Shown one piece after another: positions 1 to 11,651 of a DNA stretch of 64,000 bases. The translations under genes were made by a program, and so were the position numbers. The stretch comes from Lentinula raphanica (Eukaryota > Basidiomycota > Agaricomycetes > Agaricales > Omphalotaceae). The notes beneath the pieces were generated by a model that worked only from the letters and a program-made list of their open reading frames with translations, was not told the origin of the DNA and made no database searches. The stretch spans positions 434,001-498,000 of the forward strand of contig JANVFP010000003.1 in the NCBI GenBank assembly GCA_027919835.1, read 5' to 3'. How positions within the stretch are numbered: position 1 is the stretch's first letter; every line of letters starts with the position of its first letter.

Positions 1-3000
1 TTGAAGGTCAGGTAGATGTCTCAGCACTTTTCGTCGCCGACAAGGCCTCTCGTCAAGCCGCAGTGGCCCATCTTGCCACAGTAGCTGCCAAAGAAGGTCC
101 TTCTGCTCTTCAGGCTGCTGGCTTCCAGGATGCCGTTATCAAGGCCCTCGCCGACAAAAAGTCACCCGCTGCCCGTGAAGGTGCTGCTGAGGCTGTACTT
201 GCCATCTCAAAAAACGGAGCTGTCAAAGCTCTCGAACCGACTTTCATCAACTCTGGTATATATGCCGCTCTTCTCGAGACGTTCGCCGACAAAATGCCTG
301 CTGTCCGGACAGCTGCAGTAGAGGCCGTCAGGGAGTTCGTTGCTGCTATGAACCCTTGGGCTACCGCCCTCATTCTTCCCGCCCTTCTTCATGAAATCAA
401 AACTGCTGGTAAATGGCAACTCAAGACTGGCTCTCTGCTCATCTTGAACCAGCTCGTTACAAGTGCCCCAATCCAGACTGCGCGTCTCATGCCGGATATC
501 ATTCCCGTTCTCTCAGAAGCCATCTGGGATACCAAGGCCGACGTGAAGAAGGCCGCCCGTGATTCGCTCACAAAGGCTACCGCTCTAGTGTCGAACAAGG
601 ATATTGAACGTTTTATTCCTGCTCTTATTAAAGCTCTTATTAATCCCGTCGAGGAGGTTCCTAATACTATCATGCTCCTCTCGGCTACCACATTCGTTTC
701 TGAAGTAGATTCCCCCACCCTTTCTCTCATGGTTCCTCTTCTCTCTCGTGGTCTCAACGAGAAACTGACCGCTACCAAGCGAAAGGTCGCAGTGTGAGTC
801 TTTTGTCATCCTGCAGCTCCGATAAGGATGCTGACCAATTCTTGTAGTATCGTCGACAACATGGCCAAACTCGTCGACTCTGCCATCACTGTTCGCCCGT
901 TCATACCCAAGCTGCTCCCGGGTTTGATCAAGGTCGAGACAACGATCGGTGACCCCGAGGCTCGTGGCGTCGTTGGCAAGGCGATCGCTACTCTTCGTCA
1001 AGTTGGTGAAGTCCCTGCTCACAGCGACGGATCCGACTTGCCTGCTCACAAATTGGCAGAGGAAGGTCAGCTTGCCCACTCTCTCGTCGTGATCTACAAG
1101 AAACTCGGTGGTGAAGTTTCGCCCGCCAACGCTTCCGCCATGTACGCTTCCTCTCTTGCCGCTAACCTCGTCAACCTCAAGAACTTCGATGTTCCTGAGT
1201 GGGACACTCTCGCTCCTTACCTCGCTTATGCCGCTGCCTCGCCTGATCCCATCTCTGTCGCTCGGGAGTGGGTCGTTCGCTCCGCTACTGAGGACACCGA
1301 TGATGACGAGGTACCTGAGGACGAGGAAGAGGGCGAAGATCTCTGTAACTGCCAGTTCTCTTTGGCTTACGGTGCCAAGATTCTGCTTAACACCGCTACT
1401 CTCCGTCTCAAGCGTGGCCACCGCTACGGTCTGTGCGGTAAGAACGGTACCGGAAAGTCCACTCTGATGCGTGCTATCACAAATGGGTAAGTGCAACTGA
1501 TATCTATCTTTGACCTTTTTGTTGACTGTTCTTGTTTTTACAGACAAGTCGAAGGTTTCCCATCCCCTGATGAGGTCCGAACCTTCTATGTCGAGCACGA
1601 TATTGACGGCAGTGAAGAAGATACCAGCGTGCTCACGTTCATCCTCAGCGACAAGCGTATCCAAGCCACAGAAGCTGAAATCATTGAGACCCTTGCTTCC
1701 GTCGGTTTCACTGACGAGCGTCAGAAGCAAGCCATCGGCTCTCTCTCCGGTGGTTGGAAGATGAAGCTCGCCCTCGCCCGGGCTATGCTGTTCAAGGCTG
1801 ACATCCTCCTGCTCGATGAGCCTACTAACCATCTTGATGTCGTGAACGTGGCTTGGCTCGAAAACTACCTGACCAACCTCAAGACTTGCACTTCCAGTAC
1901 GTTTGCTTTCCTTGTTGATCAGATTGATTCTTATGCTCTCTGTGTTAGTCATTGTCTCGCACGACTCCAGCTTCTTGAACAACACTATCACCGATGTTCT
2001 TCACTTGAACCGCTTCAAGCTCAGGAGATACCGCGGTAACCTTGAGAAGTTCGTCCAGGCTGTTCCCGAGGCCAAGTCCTACTACACTCTTGAGGCTGCC
2101 GAGGACTACAAATTCAAGCTCCCTGACCCTCCTCTTCTTGAGGGTGTCAAGACCAAGGAGAAGAGTTTGCTGAAGATGTGCATTGACTTTTGTTCAGTCT
2201 TTGATACTTTATCTAATGCGACTTTCTTTTTAGGCGTAAGGTTGGTTTCCAGTACCCCACCCAGCCGGTACAGCAGTTGTACGACATCACTCTCCAAGTC
2301 TCGCTGTCTTCTCGTGTTGCCATCCTCGGTCCCAACGGTTCCGGAAAATCCACCCTCGTCAAGCTGCTTATCGGCGATATGGAGCCCAACAAGGGAGGTG
2401 AAATTTGGAAGCACCCCAACTTGGTCATCGGTTACGTTGCCCAACACGCTTTCCACCACATCGATAACCATCTCGACAAGACCCCGCTTGAGTACATGCT
2501 CTGGCGTTACCAGACTGGTGAGGATTTGGAGGAGATGACCAAGGCCAACCGTCAGATTTCAGAAGAGGAGGCACAAAAGATGAAGGAGGGAGGTGTTGTC
2601 GTCGTTGAAGGCCAGAAGAGGCTGATTGATGAGATTGTGTCGAGGAAGAAGCTGAAGCAGTCATACGAGTACGAGGTCTCGTTCAAGGGCTTGTCGTCCT
2701 CCGAGAACATCTGGTTGCCTCGTGATGAGCTCGTCAAGCGTGGTTTCGAGAAGGCAAGTTCTTTTTCGCTTTTCATCCAAGAGTGAAAACTAATGAATAT
2801 TACAGAAAGTCATTGAGGTTGACACTCGTGAAGCTCAACGTCTTGGTCTCCTCCGCCCTCTCGTGCGTCGGGAGATTGAGAAGCACTTCGCTGACTTTGG
2901 TCTCGAACCCGAGTTTGTTTCGCACAACACCATGAGGGGTCTCTCTGGTGGCCAGAAAGTCAAGATCGTCCTCGGTGCCGCTACCTGGCGTCGCCCTCAC

Positions 3001-3433
3001 GTTATGTGCTTGGATGAGCCTACTAGTACGTTGTTGCATATCTTTCATCATCTTCAGATCATTAATAAACACTTCAACAGACTACCTTGACCGAGAGTCG
3101 CTTGCTGCTCTTATTGAAGCGCTCAAGGTCTTCGAGGGCGGTGTCCTCGTCATCACCCACAACCGTGACTTCTCTGAATCTCTCTGCAAGGAAGTCTGGG
3201 CGATGCGTGACGGCCGTCTCGAAGCTTCAGGCCACAATTGGGTTGAAGGTCAGGGCTCTGGACCTCGTATCGACAAGAAGGAAGGCGAGGAAGATGATCA
3301 GTACGACGCCATGGGTAACAAGATCGAGAGCAAGAAGACAAAGAAGATTACCTCGTCGGAGGCACGGAAGTTGAAGAAGGAGCGTATGGCACGGAAGAAG
3401 AGGGGTGAAGATGTTACGGATGATGAGCTCTGA
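1..3433 (+). CDS. TEF3: Translation elongation factor 3 (EF-3), 5' end outside window
   Basis: Fungal-specific ABC-F ATPase that binds the ribosome and promotes E-site tRNA release during elongation. Joining seven exons (1-793, 848-1486, 1544-1896, 1949-2177, 2234-2753, 2806-3025, 3081-3433) gives one open frame of about 1034 residues. Yeast EF-3 has 1044, so only a short N-terminal piece is missing. HEAT-like repeats come first. ABC1 follows, with Walker [10 protein letters not shown], signature [14 protein letters not shown] and Walker [15 protein letters not shown]2 has [20 protein letters not shown] and LDEPTNYLD, with a chromodomain-like insert between its Walker A and signature. The tail is Lys-rich, as in EF-3. 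The intron at 2754-2805 appears to be GC-AG (AAG|GCAAGT). Identity is essentially certain. Confidence 0.96.
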
Positions 3434-4272
3434 ACGGCCTCAAGGTTGACATTCAAGTGTTCGCTGTCTATGCATCTTTTTCTCATCTCTTTCATGTCAT
3501 CACTGAACGATACTTTCTTTTTTTACTCTCCTGTTTCCACTACCAGTGCTCATCACAGCGCGCCTGGTGCATATGGCCTCTTATTCTCTGTTCAGTAAGG
3601 TGTATGTTGTTATATGTATCAGCTCTTCTTCCTTTGTCTGTTTGTCTCTGTCTCTTGTGTCTACGATTCACGATTAGTACGATTCTCCGCCTTGTCTATG
3701 ACTTTCATAATATATCTACTTCAACTACATGTTGGACTTGAGCTTGAGTACTCGATTCATTGCGTCGAATGCCTCGCGCTCTGACAATGCACTAATGGTT
3801 CACATACAGATTACAGGTCCCACAAAGCCCCAAGACCTCCCATGGGCCATGATGCATGCCCCGCAGGACGTTGCGATTATGAAATTACACTGATATTATT
3901 CTGTCTTGTCACCATTCAATATTCATCATCCAGATTCCCGTACGTGTTTACCCTTTTCTTGTTCGGTCCTATCATGATGATTGGTCCCGGCAGCAACGCG
4001 TAACACGTAGTGCGCAGGCACTTTCACCTTGGATGGGAACTCTGGACCCCAATCTGGTCCTATCAAGATCCCACCATCGATGTGGATACAAGCGTCGAGC
4101 AGTGCTACTCCCCCAGACTCTGAATGCTTCGACCGCGCTACAGCGCCAACCCGAGATCTTTGATAGATGGTATAGGTGAGTGTACCATGTGCCTTGAGGT
4201 CTCTTCGGGATTCCCTCACGATCTTGATCTAGTTCCAGTGGCACAAAAGAGCACACACAAAAGCCAAGACCA
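3434..4272. other. Intergenic region, 839 bp
   Basis: 3' flank of EF-3 and 5' flank of the methyltransferase gene, pyrimidine-rich at its left end. A minus-strand frame of 97 codons (3926-4219) is open but has no recognisable domain or splice context. I see no RNA gene or repeat. Confidence 0.5.
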
Positions 4273-6168
4273 ATGTCTGAAGCTGATATTGAAGTTCACC
4301 ACGAGGGGTAAGCTTGGGGTAAGCATGCGTTCTTGTTTGGCCGGAAACGATTGAACAAAGGAAATCTAATTCGGATAGGAGGCACTCGACTGCATTTATA
4401 ACAGCAGTGAATCGCTTGTCGAAATTCGGAATACTCGTTCTCGCAATGTCTGTACCAGGGTGGGCTCTTCAGCTAGGTTACGATGGCCTCGACAGGGTGA
4501 GCCGTCTCGCAATTCGAACTTCAGTTCATAAACTATGAGCGTCTGCTAATCTCCCGTCTAGGGTCTGGTTCCCGATTTCGCCGTCAGACTCGTCATTCGT
4601 GCTCTACTGCGCCAGAGACTTCGGGAGATCGATAACGGCTCCCTTGAAGCCAACCATGCTGCGAAGATGGCTTGGATAGAAGGCGTGAAGCAGCGAACCG
4701 AGATCGCAGATCTGACAGAGAAAGCTAACGAGCAGCATTATGAGGTATGTATAGTTCCCTAGGCTATCCCATAGTGCGCCTGATTGACCTTCTTCCGAAC
4801 TCGCAGGTGTCTACGAAGTTCATCCTCTCGACTCTCGGGCCTTGCGCAAAGTATTCGGCTTGCTTGTTCCCTACCGGAAAAGAAAGCCTCGCAGAAGCCG
4901 AGGTGCTGATGCTGGAGAGATATTGCGCGAAAGCGCAGTTGAAGGATGGCCAGGATGTCCTTGACCTAGGCTGCGGTGCGTTCTTCGTTGTCAAATGCAG
5001 GCCTATCTTTGATCTCTTCGCTATCCCCTTTCAGGATGGGGAAGCCTGTCCCTTTACCTTGCCAAGGTTTGTGCCGTCTTCCCTTCCTGCTCGATGCAAA
5101 TTTGACTTCGGTTTGAAACGAAGAAATACCCCAACTCTCGCATAACGGGAATGTCGAATTCGTCGACCCAGAAAGCATACATAGACGCCAAGGCCGAGTC
5201 GCAGAAACTCACCAATCTGACTATCATCACTGCCGACGTGAACACTCATGATTTTACAACCGAAAGGTATTACCCCGCAATCTTCGCCGCGTAGCGTTCT
5301 AAGTCTCTGACCCATGATTTTCTAGGTTCGACCGGATCATTTCAATTGAGGTATACGATTCAGAGGCTTACCTGTCGCTGCGGTGATGACTACTAACGAA
5401 CGCCCTTGAATCAGATGTTCGAACATATGAAGAATTATCAAGTCCTTCTGAAGAAAGTCTCCACCTGGCTCAAACCCAGTACCGAGACTGGATCAGAGTC
5501 GCTTCTCTTTATCCATATCTTCTGCCATCGCAACATCCCGTATCATTTCGAAGACACAGAGGAGAAGACGGGGGACAAGTCGAATTGGATGGCCCAGAAT
5601 TTCTTTTCCGGAGGAACTATGCCTTCGCAGGATTTGCTGGTGAGACCATCTCGATTATACGTCTTTTTAGTGATTACTGAATACCTTTCGTAGCTATACT
5701 TCCAAGATGACCTGAGTCTCGTACAGAGTTGGTATCTTTCTGGTGTACATTATTCCAAGACGTTGGAGGCTTGGTTGAAACTGCAGGATCAAAACAGGGA
5801 ACGTGAGTTCGAATCATCGCGACTCTCATATAACCTTGCCGTTGTTGACGTTATATACTCTTGATTACCGTAGTTGGTCTAAAGGAACTGCAGCTCGATG
5901 CGAAAGCCAAGGGACAAGACCCGATAGAGGGCGTGAAGGCATTCTATCGGTATGTTCATTCCTGCGTATGCTTTGGACTGGCGCTGACCACAGGGTTTGA
6001 TACCATTCTCGTTGTTTAGCTTCCGAGTTTTCTATATGGCATCTTCGGAATTGTTCAGGTTCAATGGAGGTCAAGAGTGAGTGAGATCACATTCATCAGT
6101 TGTCGTATCGATCCTAAGTGTTTCGCAGATGGGGCATCGGTCATTACCTGTTCAAGAAGAAGGCATAA
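4273..6168 (+). CDS. SAM-dependent methyltransferase, cyclopropane-fatty-acid-synthase / coclaurine-N-methyltransferase-like
   Basis: Class I SAM-dependent methyltransferase related to the CMAS family (bacterial CFA synthases and plant coclaurine N-methyltransferases). The start at 4273 (MSEADIEVHH) splices in phase to the next exon. Evidence is an upstream block with STLGPCAKYSACLF, the SAM-binding loop DVLDLGCGWGSLSLYLAK created exactly by splicing across 4977, the post-I region IISIEMFEHMKNYQ, and the C-terminal family block with GVHYSKTLEAWL and ELFRFNGGQEWGIGHYLFKKK just before the stop. There are about eleven short exons, all GT-AG. The substrate (an amine or a lipid) cannot be told from sequence. 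A stretch near the N-terminus, GILVLAMSVPGWAL, is hydrophobic. A decayed copy of the 3' part lies just downstream. Confidence 0.85.
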
Positions 6169-6281
6169 TGTTAGAATAACCAGCGAAGAAATGATTATTT
6201 TATCTTGTCTTGTGTCCCCATTCCTATTCCGTACACGTTTCTACCCATTATGTATACGTTCAATCTTATAATTCCATCACT

Positions 6282-6430
6282 TTGGAGGCTCGGGTGAAAC
6301 TGCAAAAGTAGAACAGAGAACGTGAATCCACATCATGGCGATTTTCACATCCCATCGCGGTTCTTTACCTTTTGTACTCTTGGTTACGGTGGTTGGTTTA
6401 TAAGTACCTCAGTTTGATGCGAAAGCCAAG
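6282..6430 (+). pseudogene. Decayed partial duplicate of the methyltransferase 3' region
   Basis: About 149 bp match 5763-5909 of the upstream methyltransferase gene, including the end of one exon, the intron and the start of the next (TTGGAGGCT..GTGAAACTGCA through CGATGCGAAAGCCAAG). Many substitutions are present and a TAG now interrupts the copied exon, so it is a relic. Both exon and intron are included, so it arose from DNA and not from a retrocopy. Confidence 0.75.
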
Positions 6431-6834
6431 GTATCTTGCGTAGCCTATACGACTGGTTTTCTTCCTGTGAGACCATTTTAGCTTCATCTTGTAAGGATAC
6501 TTGATCTTGCGTTCGTGGTGAAGGTGCATTGGTTTGAACCTGTGAACATATCCCAGTCGCTGATCCGGGTAGATGCATATCGTTCGTCTATATAATCCAT
6601 AAGGCCTTAACCGACAGCAATAACGTACGACTCTGAGTATATGTTACTTTTCCCTTCTCAGGGCTTTCATGTCTTGCCCATCTGCAAGAAGAACAGGTTC
6701 ATGATCGCTCTTCGGAGGCTCACCCATAACCTGTCGCATGACAGCCGTGTTCAGGAGCTTGGCGTATTTTGGTTGTACAAACATAGCCCTGGCGGAACGA
6801 TATCAGTGTCGGAAAGAATGATCTAAGGGGTATC

Positions 6835-7675
6835 TTACTCAGCCTCGACCAGCAATGTTCCTTTCATATCCTCTACTCGAGCGACAACATTGGCCTTACG
6901 TCCCTTAACCTCTCCAAGCTTGGTTTTGATCACAATGAATTGATCAGCCTTTGTCGGAGCGCGATAGTTCAGGTTGAGTGTTGCAGTTACACCTATGCGT
7001 TCCGGGAGGTTGTTGATAGCCTAACAGAGGTGCGACGTGAACGGGATGCCCGAGACAGCCGTTTCTCCAAGGAAAACTTACCGTACGCGCCATAGATTCA
7101 TCTAATAGAGTAGCAAGCAGTCCACCATGTATTATTCCATCGTGACCACAAAGTCCCCTGCCGACATGTATGAACACATAACTTTCGGATTCATCACGGC
7201 GGACCCATACCACGGGTGGTATCGCTAGTTTTCCAGGACCACGAAGTGCACCGGCGGTAAGGTTGTTCACCCGTCGTTCTTCAGGAAAGTTTTTGTATGG
7301 ACGTGCTTCATACCATTCTTTCGCGTCAGGAGCGGTTCGGAGGGAATGTAGGAGAGGTAGAGATAGTAGTTGTTCCTCTAGGGAGACTGTATATTCTAGT
7401 GATTCAGCAGAAGTAGGATCTGGAGGTGCTGGAGCTGGAGGGGGGAATAACAGAGAAAGAGGAGGAGGAGGATATAATGAGCCAACAGTGTAAGCAGTAA
7501 GACTAGCGACGGCGGTGAGGGTTAGAGTTAGGAAATTCCTGCGTGAATGTGAGTGGGATGGCGATGGAGATGACGACGAAGATGTTGAAGTCGACGAGGT
7601 ATTTCTTGTTGGGTATAAGAGTGTCCTTGAGCTCAGAGATCTCGAGATAAATCTTCTAGCGAGCACAGAGGACAT
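6835..7675 (-). CDS. HotDog-fold thioesterase family protein, probably mitochondrial
   Basis: Two exons (7675-7082 and 7020-6835). The N-terminus, starting MSSVLARRFISRSLSSRTLL, is Arg/Ser-rich without acidic residues, like a mitochondrial presequence. It is followed by a Ser-rich linker and one hydrophobic segment, FLTLTLTAVASLTAYTVGSL. The C-terminal half carries the 4HBT thioesterase pattern: GHDGIIHGGLLATLLDESMA (HGG loop and helix) followed after the intron by GVTATLNLNYRAPTKADQF. The family hydrolyses acyl-CoA thioesters; the substrate here is unknown. I preferred the internal Met at 7675 because the 31 residues before it add nothing recognisable. The longer start at 7768 remains possible. 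Confidence 0.85.
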
Positions 7676-8027
7676 CGTTGGCAGAAAGAAACCGGCAACT
7701 CGGTAAACTCGTAGTCTGATCAAATTCAGTGGGGTCATACCGTAGCTCGATTTTTTCATCACGTGCACTGCACACGTAGTTTTTCAGAACGCGTATTTCA
7801 GGTAAAAGTCATAGAAAAAAGGTCAAGGTCGAAGCAGCTTGCATATAGGAACGTACTGGGAGCGTTTGCAGGTAGATTAAAGATGAAAGAGCAAAAGGAT
7901 GCAGTGAAGAGTAAAACGATGGCTGTGCTCGATGAGCAATCGGCTTGGATATAAAAGGATAGTTTCGATATAAAAGGAAGTGGCAGGCATTTTGAATCGA
8001 GGTCCAGGGTACACGTCGTGTTTTTTA

Positions 8028-8137
8028 GCAGACTCTAATATAGCAAGCTTGTCTTGCGAGAGTCTGCCTAGGGGAGACTAGTAAACTCGTGTCCGCGTTG
8101 TTTGGTTTCAAAGCTCCTGCCAAACAACGCGTCTCCC
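8028..8137. other. Two adjacent strong stem-loops
   Basis: First hairpin: GCAGACTCT (8028-8036) pairs with AGAGTCTGC (8059-8067), and inside it GCAAG (8043-8047) pairs with CTTGC (8053-8057). Second hairpin: CGCGTTGTTTGG (8094-8105) pairs perfectly with CCAAACAACGCG (8120-8131). GGGAGAC (8072-8078) and GTCTCCC (8131-8137) flank it as an outer arm. It is unexplained by coding sequence. It could be a structured RNA, a 5'-leader element or a degenerate fold-back element. Confidence 0.6.
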
Positions 8138-8419
8138 TTTTTGTTTTTTGCCTTTTGTCTTTTCATGATCAGAGTTCATTTTGTGGTCTAATTGTTTTAT
8201 TGTTCTTTTTTATCGCTAATTGTTTTCAAGCATGCTCAAAGGACTCCCGTTGACGCAAAGGCCACTTTTCCCCCTTTGATAGCTGTCTTCCTTTCTTCGA
8301 AGCGAAGGTTCTTTCCATAATCCCCTTGGTACGATGACCATGCTTTATTGTTTTATCTCCCTCGCGTCCCAAGGTACGTCCTTTCATGGAACGAACATTC
8401 TTCAGGTCCTTCCGAGACC

Positions 8420-8427
8420 TATATAAG
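8420..8427 (+). promoter_or_regulatory. TATA-like box for the 8561 gene
   Basis: TATATAAG lies about 140 bp upstream of the ATG at 8561, a usual TATA-to-ATG distance in this window. Confidence 0.45.
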
Positions 8428-8560
8428 TATCGCCACAGAACTTGGTAAGAGACAATTCCCCTGTCGCTCCCAGCTCAACGGGACTTCCGTCGTTTCTTTG
8501 CCTCCCCGCCTCCTTCCGAGCCCTACCTGATCTTCCTACACGTTTCCCCTGCTTGACATC

Positions 8561-9160
8561 ATGGCTTTTGGCTCATCTAAATCGAAATCAAAGACCTCTT
8601 CCCTAGATCCCCATCAACAAGCTGCTCTTGCTGCAGAACTTGCCGCATCGGAGCTTCTCATGAGGCAATTCCTCGGTGGAGGTTCTATACAAAAGAATCA
8701 TAATTATCTAGTGGAGGAACAGCAGCGATCTGCGTTCATCCCTACCTCTCCTGCTGATATGCCGCATCGCAGTCGAAAGTCGAAAGGCTTGGTTTCCGCT
8801 CAGCACGCTATGCCTCCTTCGCCTACGACTCATGTTATTCCTTCTTCTGCGATGCCGGGTATGCCAATGGACCCTGCTTATAGTGGTCATCACGGTCACC
8901 ATCATCCCCAATATGTCCCTCATCATCATCACGCTTATACGCGATCTGAACCGCGACGGAGACAAACGAGCGATTCTTCATCTTCGTCGGCTACCTCGTT
9001 GAATCCCAGTCCGACTTCGTCTACTTTTGATGCTTCTTACGTCCCCTATCATATGTCGCCCGAGACTCAGTATGGGACACATGGCGTGGATGGACATAGA
9101 TCGACGGCGAAGGGTGTGAATCTCAAAGGAAGAGCCATGGCCCTCTTTCGTGGACATTGA
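8561..9160 (+). CDS. Hypothetical low-complexity protein, 199 aa
   Basis: Single-exon frame of 199 codons. The N-terminus is Ser/Lys-rich (MAFGSSKSKSKTSS), followed by a short helical Ala/Leu-rich patch (QQAALAAELAASELLMRQFL). The middle is rich in His, Pro, Ser and Tyr (HHGHHHPQYVPHHHHAYTR) and the tail is basic. There is no signal peptide, membrane segment or known domain. A TATA-like box lies upstream. It is probably real, because the frame is intact and has a sensible promoter, but the function is unknown and the protein is likely disordered. Confidence 0.6.
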   Translation: MAFGSSKSKSKTSSLDPHQQAALAAELAASELLMRQFLGGGSIQKNHNYLVEEQQRSAFIPTSPADMPHRSRKSKGLVSAQHAMPPSPTTHVIPSSAMPGMPMDPAYSGHHGHHHPQYVPHHHHAYTRSEPRRRQTSDSSSSSATSLNPSPTSSTFDASYVPYHMSPETQYGTHGVDGHRSTAKGVNLKGRAMALFRGH

Positions 9161-9750
9161 ATTTTGATTTGACACGAAGAAGTTGAAGCTGGTGTGACTA
9201 TACATAAGACTAATATACGGTCAGGATTTTTGTGCGTTCTCCATCATCATCATTTACATTTGTACATTCGGTTCCATCTATCTATCGGCTGGTCTGTTGA
9301 CAGTCTCTTCAAGCTGTTCTGTTATATACTTTACGTCCTACTTTGTATCTTACCTCGAATACCCACTTTTGTATCAAACTGCAGGTACCAAAAATATTTC
9401 ATTCCATTTCTGGGAGCAACATGTACTGCGAGAGTCCGATCCCGAGTCTGTGCCAACTTCTCCCAACCATGATTGGGACTGTAGAGCTCGAGAGGCTACC
9501 AAGTTGCTATGCAAGATCGACGATTGTTGAGGGTGCTGCCTTGCCTGTTTCTAGCCTTACCTAGCCTTGTCTAGCCTCCATTTTCTGAGTCTCTCCCACA
9601 CTCGGCGATTGAGCTGTGCACTTGGCAGCCATCATTAGCCTCCGCCATTCTCCGCCGCGCACAGGAGATGGCGAAGGAGCTCTAAGGAGGTAAGGCCTTG
9701 GAGAATACAAACAATCTACAGCCCCAGCGTTTTTTTTCTACGATTCCTAG
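9161..9750. other. Intergenic region, no gene seen
   Basis: 3' flank of the 8561 gene. Short open frames only, with no recognisable protein or RNA gene. Confidence 0.4.
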
Positions 9751-9758
9751 CCTCCGGG

Positions 9759-10201
9759 AGGACCCCGGATTATAGGTGACAGCCCCGTATCCCGGTTTGG
9801 ACACGGATGAGGCAAAAAAACTGGTATGCCCGTATGCCAAGTTCGGACACAGGGCTCGCTGCAGGCGAAGCTCAGATGCTTAGTTCGGACATGGAGCTCC
9901 TGCTCCCAGTCTCTCACTAGTCACTTCTTGAGCTTGCCACCGCCAACATTCAAACTGCCCATCCTATACCATGTTTCCAGATACGTTGAGCTGTTTTGTG
10001 GCAGCAAGAAGATGAGGAGGAGATTTTTACGGCTCCCTGGGCAACTCTAGAGAGTAGCTGATCTGAAAAATGGGTGCTATGATTAGGGCATATCCAAGTT
10101 CGGACATGGAATGGTCTGGAGAGCCCCAAAATGGTTCGGACATGGACGGCCCCGGAGGGCTGGTTTGGGATACGGCCTTGCCACCTATAATCCGGGGTCC
10201 T
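9759..10201. mobile_element. MITE with AGGACC terminus and 8-bp target duplication
   Basis: 443-bp non-autonomous DNA transposon. The ends AGGACCCCGGATTATAGGTG and its reverse complement match perfectly for 20 bp, with weaker pairing further in (CCGTATCCC). The perfect 8-bp direct repeat CCTCCGGG flanks it (9751-9758 and 10202-10209). The inside carries repeated GTTCGGACATGG-like motifs (near 9840, 9880, 10091 and 10132), typical of subterminal transposase-binding repeats. It encodes no protein. An 8-bp duplication fits hAT or KDZ-type elements. Confidence 0.88.
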
Positions 10202-10209
10202 CCTCCGGG

Positions 10210-11651
10210 CTGTGTTACTGAATTCTGCAATGATGAATCCTGATGAATCGCGTCAAACGTCTGAATGACTTCGGGATGTAAAGGTGATGGGACTCGGGAT
10301 TGATTGATGGAGAGTCGGGAATCGGAACACAAGTTTCGTTTCTTCTGTGTAGTTTCTGTATTTTACTGCACTTCCGCTGAATTATGATAGAGACAATTAC
10401 CCGAGATAGGTATCGAAACAGATGTCGAAGAGGAAAATATCTCTGGGGCTGTAACATCTATATGCTTATGCCCAGCGCTTCCAAGGTATGATCATCGCTC
10501 GGACCTTCGAAGTTCCAGCGTTTCCCTGTCGAATTGCATCATCCATGACGGGTTTTCCGGGAAGGAATTACGACTCGTATTTGAAGTGGCGTTGACCGTT
10601 CGGACGTTCGACGCTCCAGTGTCATATGTTGCCCCCCAAGATTGCACGCCGAGAGGGAAAGTGTGTGTATGCGAGCTCTTTTCCCCCCTCTTGCGAACTG
10701 AGGATGTGGGCTTTTTCTACCAGTAATGGTGATAGATGACAGTAGATGACGAACATCCCAGGCCGGTAAAACAAACCATCACCTTGACTTACCGGTACCT
10801 AAGCCTTACCTAGCGACCGGGTCTTGCTGTAATCTGTTCATATATAAAGTGGAGTCTACTTAGAGTTCGGTCCAGTTTCTGTTCTCATCAGCGCGTCGGA
10901 ACAGCAGCGACTATTCAGAATAATATACTGACATTCATTTCATCTTTGAGCGGGATGTTTCAGTGATCTGTGGGCTTCCAAAAAATCTGAAAGAGCGAGG
11001 GGAAGTCCAGGTTACACCAGAGAGATAGCCTTCCTCATATAGTGTGCACCAGAACTTATCTGTGGCAGTATCGATACGGGCGGAACGAGCGGGCGAGGAA
11101 GTCAAAGTTGATGTGTAACCGGAAGTTGATAAGCGATAAATTTACCATTTTCCCACGTTTTTCGCCCCTTAGTATATATTATCCATCTCAAACGCGAAGA
11201 GGAGGTTTCGGGAACCCCTCTTGGGCATTGAATAATCTTTTTCTCTTAGCCTTCATCCTTAATTCTCCTCTTTACTTTCTTCTGGCTCTTTGGTGAGTAT
11301 AACACTGTCCTTTAAAGCCTTTTGCTGACTCTAGAACAGCCTTTTAATCAGCTCGATAGCATCTCTTGAGCTTTATCTCTGTTCAAGATATCGGACGGCA
11401 AGCTCGGTTTCTAAGCTTCCATAGCGTCCGTTAGGTGCTTCGTATATTTATTGCTGAGCCTCAGCCGTCTTCTTTTCTGTGTACACAATCTGGTACTTCT
11501 GTAAGGTACACTGGTATCTAGCGACACCTTTTTATAACCGTCGCGACGTCCAAAGACCGCCCAGGAAAGGTTGTACTTTCTCGGTGCGTATATCATCTCT
11601 CGCGTCTTTTATAGTCAATTCTCATCTTCATCCTTTTCAGAAACGACCACT
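10210..11651. other. Long 5' region of the CBM21 gene
   Basis: About 1.4 kb without a convincing coding exon. It holds a TATA box at 10841, and several GT..AG pairs (for example a donor near 11581 and an acceptor at 11640) suggest introns in a long 5' leader of the gene starting at 11652. Confidence 0.4.
10841..10849 (+). promoter_or_regulatory. TATA box, probably of the CBM21 gene
   Basis: TATATAAAG with no other plus-strand gene between it and the ATG at 11652. The roughly 800-bp distance implies a long, possibly spliced, leader. Confidence 0.4.

Larger units (their letters stand above)
7676..8560. other. Divergent intergenic region
   Basis: Shared 5' region of the thioesterase (minus) and the 8561 gene (plus). 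It holds two strong hairpins (8028-8137, listed separately) and a TATA-like box at 8420. Confidence 0.5.

Noticed and set aside
585..1991. 468-codon minus-strand open frame
   Set aside because: Lies antisense to three well-supported EF-3 exons and runs through their introns. No domain is visible, so it is a by-product of codon bias.
3926..4219. 97-codon minus-strand frame with protein-like composition (GPDWGPEFPSKVKVPAHY)
   Set aside because: No family recognised, no partner exons with good splice sites, and it sits in the short 5' region of the methyltransferase gene. It remains a weak possibility.
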